Below, in pieces: positions 12,982-13,085 of a DNA stretch of 13,085 nt. Numbering within the stretch: the stretch's first letter is position 1; each line of letters opens with the position of its first letter. This DNA is from Fluviibacter sp039805865 (GTDB lineage: Bacteria > Pseudomonadota > Gammaproteobacteria > Burkholderiales > Rhodocyclaceae), in contig JBDLTI010000049.1 in NCBI GenBank assembly GCA_039805865.1, forward strand, positions 1 to 13,085, read 5' to 3'. Below the pieces are notes generated by a model. It was given only the letters and a program-made list of their open reading frames with translations. It made no database searches and was not told the origin of the DNA. The position numbers were made by a program, and so were the translations under genes.

Positions 12982-13085
12982 CCTATTGAGTTTTCACCGC
13001 ACCTACAGCCTGCGTAAAGACGCCTTTGGCAATCTGGATCTGGTCTGGTCTGATGGTGAAGTCGTCGAACGCATCACGCCGGTGC
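12971..13085 (+). CDS. DUF1854 family protein, N-terminal end (partial)
   Basis: The first 38 codons run off the right edge: MTNDLLSFHRTYSLRKDAFG, then NLDLVWSDGEVVERITPV. The pattern of a small beta-rich start with a D.FG.L.L....G..V..I.PV theme fits DUF1854 proteins, which I associate with cyanophycin gene sets immediately after this type of ABC transporter. The function is unknown. The ATG lies within the last codons of the transporter gene (overlap to the TGA at 12979-12981) and has a GGAG six bases upstream, so the two proteins are probably made together and may act together. The assignment relies partly on context because most of the protein is outside the window. Confidence 0.8.
   Translation, partial: MTNDLLSFHRTYSLRKDAFGNLDLVWSDGEVVERITPV

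Overview
This window looks like chromosomal DNA of a Gram-negative proteobacterium, most likely a betaproteobacterium. The reasons are a System I (Ccm) cytochrome c maturation set with an E. coli-like CcmH/CcmI fusion, and a tandem pair of cyanophycin synthetase genes divergent from an ABC transporter plus DUF1854 gene, an arrangement I associate with Burkholderiales, Rhodocyclales and relatives. The genus cannot be fixed from sequence alone. I see no mobile element, tRNA, rRNA or CRISPR array.

Layout. (1) Positions 1-4890 carry cytochrome c biogenesis. The end of ccmG and a fused ccmH run on the plus strand. They face a minus-strand operon read ZIP transporter > ccmA > ccmB > ccmC > ccmD > ccmE. 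The two converge on a 71-bp gap holding a perfect 22-bp palindrome, probably a shared bidirectional terminator. ccmF is not in the window and is expected to lie upstream of ccmG. (2) Positions 4891-5013 are a divergent intergenic region with two overlapping inverted repeats. (3) Positions 5014-5631 encode a TPMT-type SAM-dependent methyltransferase. (4) Positions 5645-10378 (minus) hold two cyanophycin synthetase genes read cphA' > cphA with a 3-bp gap. (5) Positions 10379-10647 are a 269-bp divergent control region with several inverted repeats. (6) Positions 10648 to the end (plus) encode an unusual ABC transporter (PH-like N-terminus, zinc ribbon, type I exporter core) and, overlapping it, the first 38 codons of a DUF1854 protein.

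How the genes fit together. CcmABCDE and CcmGH (with CcmF) load heme onto apocytochromes in the periplasm. CphA builds cyanophycin, a multi-L-arginyl-poly-L-aspartate store of nitrogen and carbon, and the second synthetase is probably an accessory or divergent partner. The ABC/DUF1854 pair is recognisable as a companion of cyanophycin genes, but I know of no established biochemical role.

The most interesting reading is that the two synthetases have decayed in complementary ways. The 716-residue protein keeps the canonical N-domain motif (EGT..H..EH...E) but has lost the Mur-ligase catalytic residues and its C-terminal domain. The 859-residue protein keeps the full Mur ligase but has lost the N-domain motif. 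That suggests a two-subunit division of labour, coupled to an uncharacterised transporter with cytosolic sensor-like domains.
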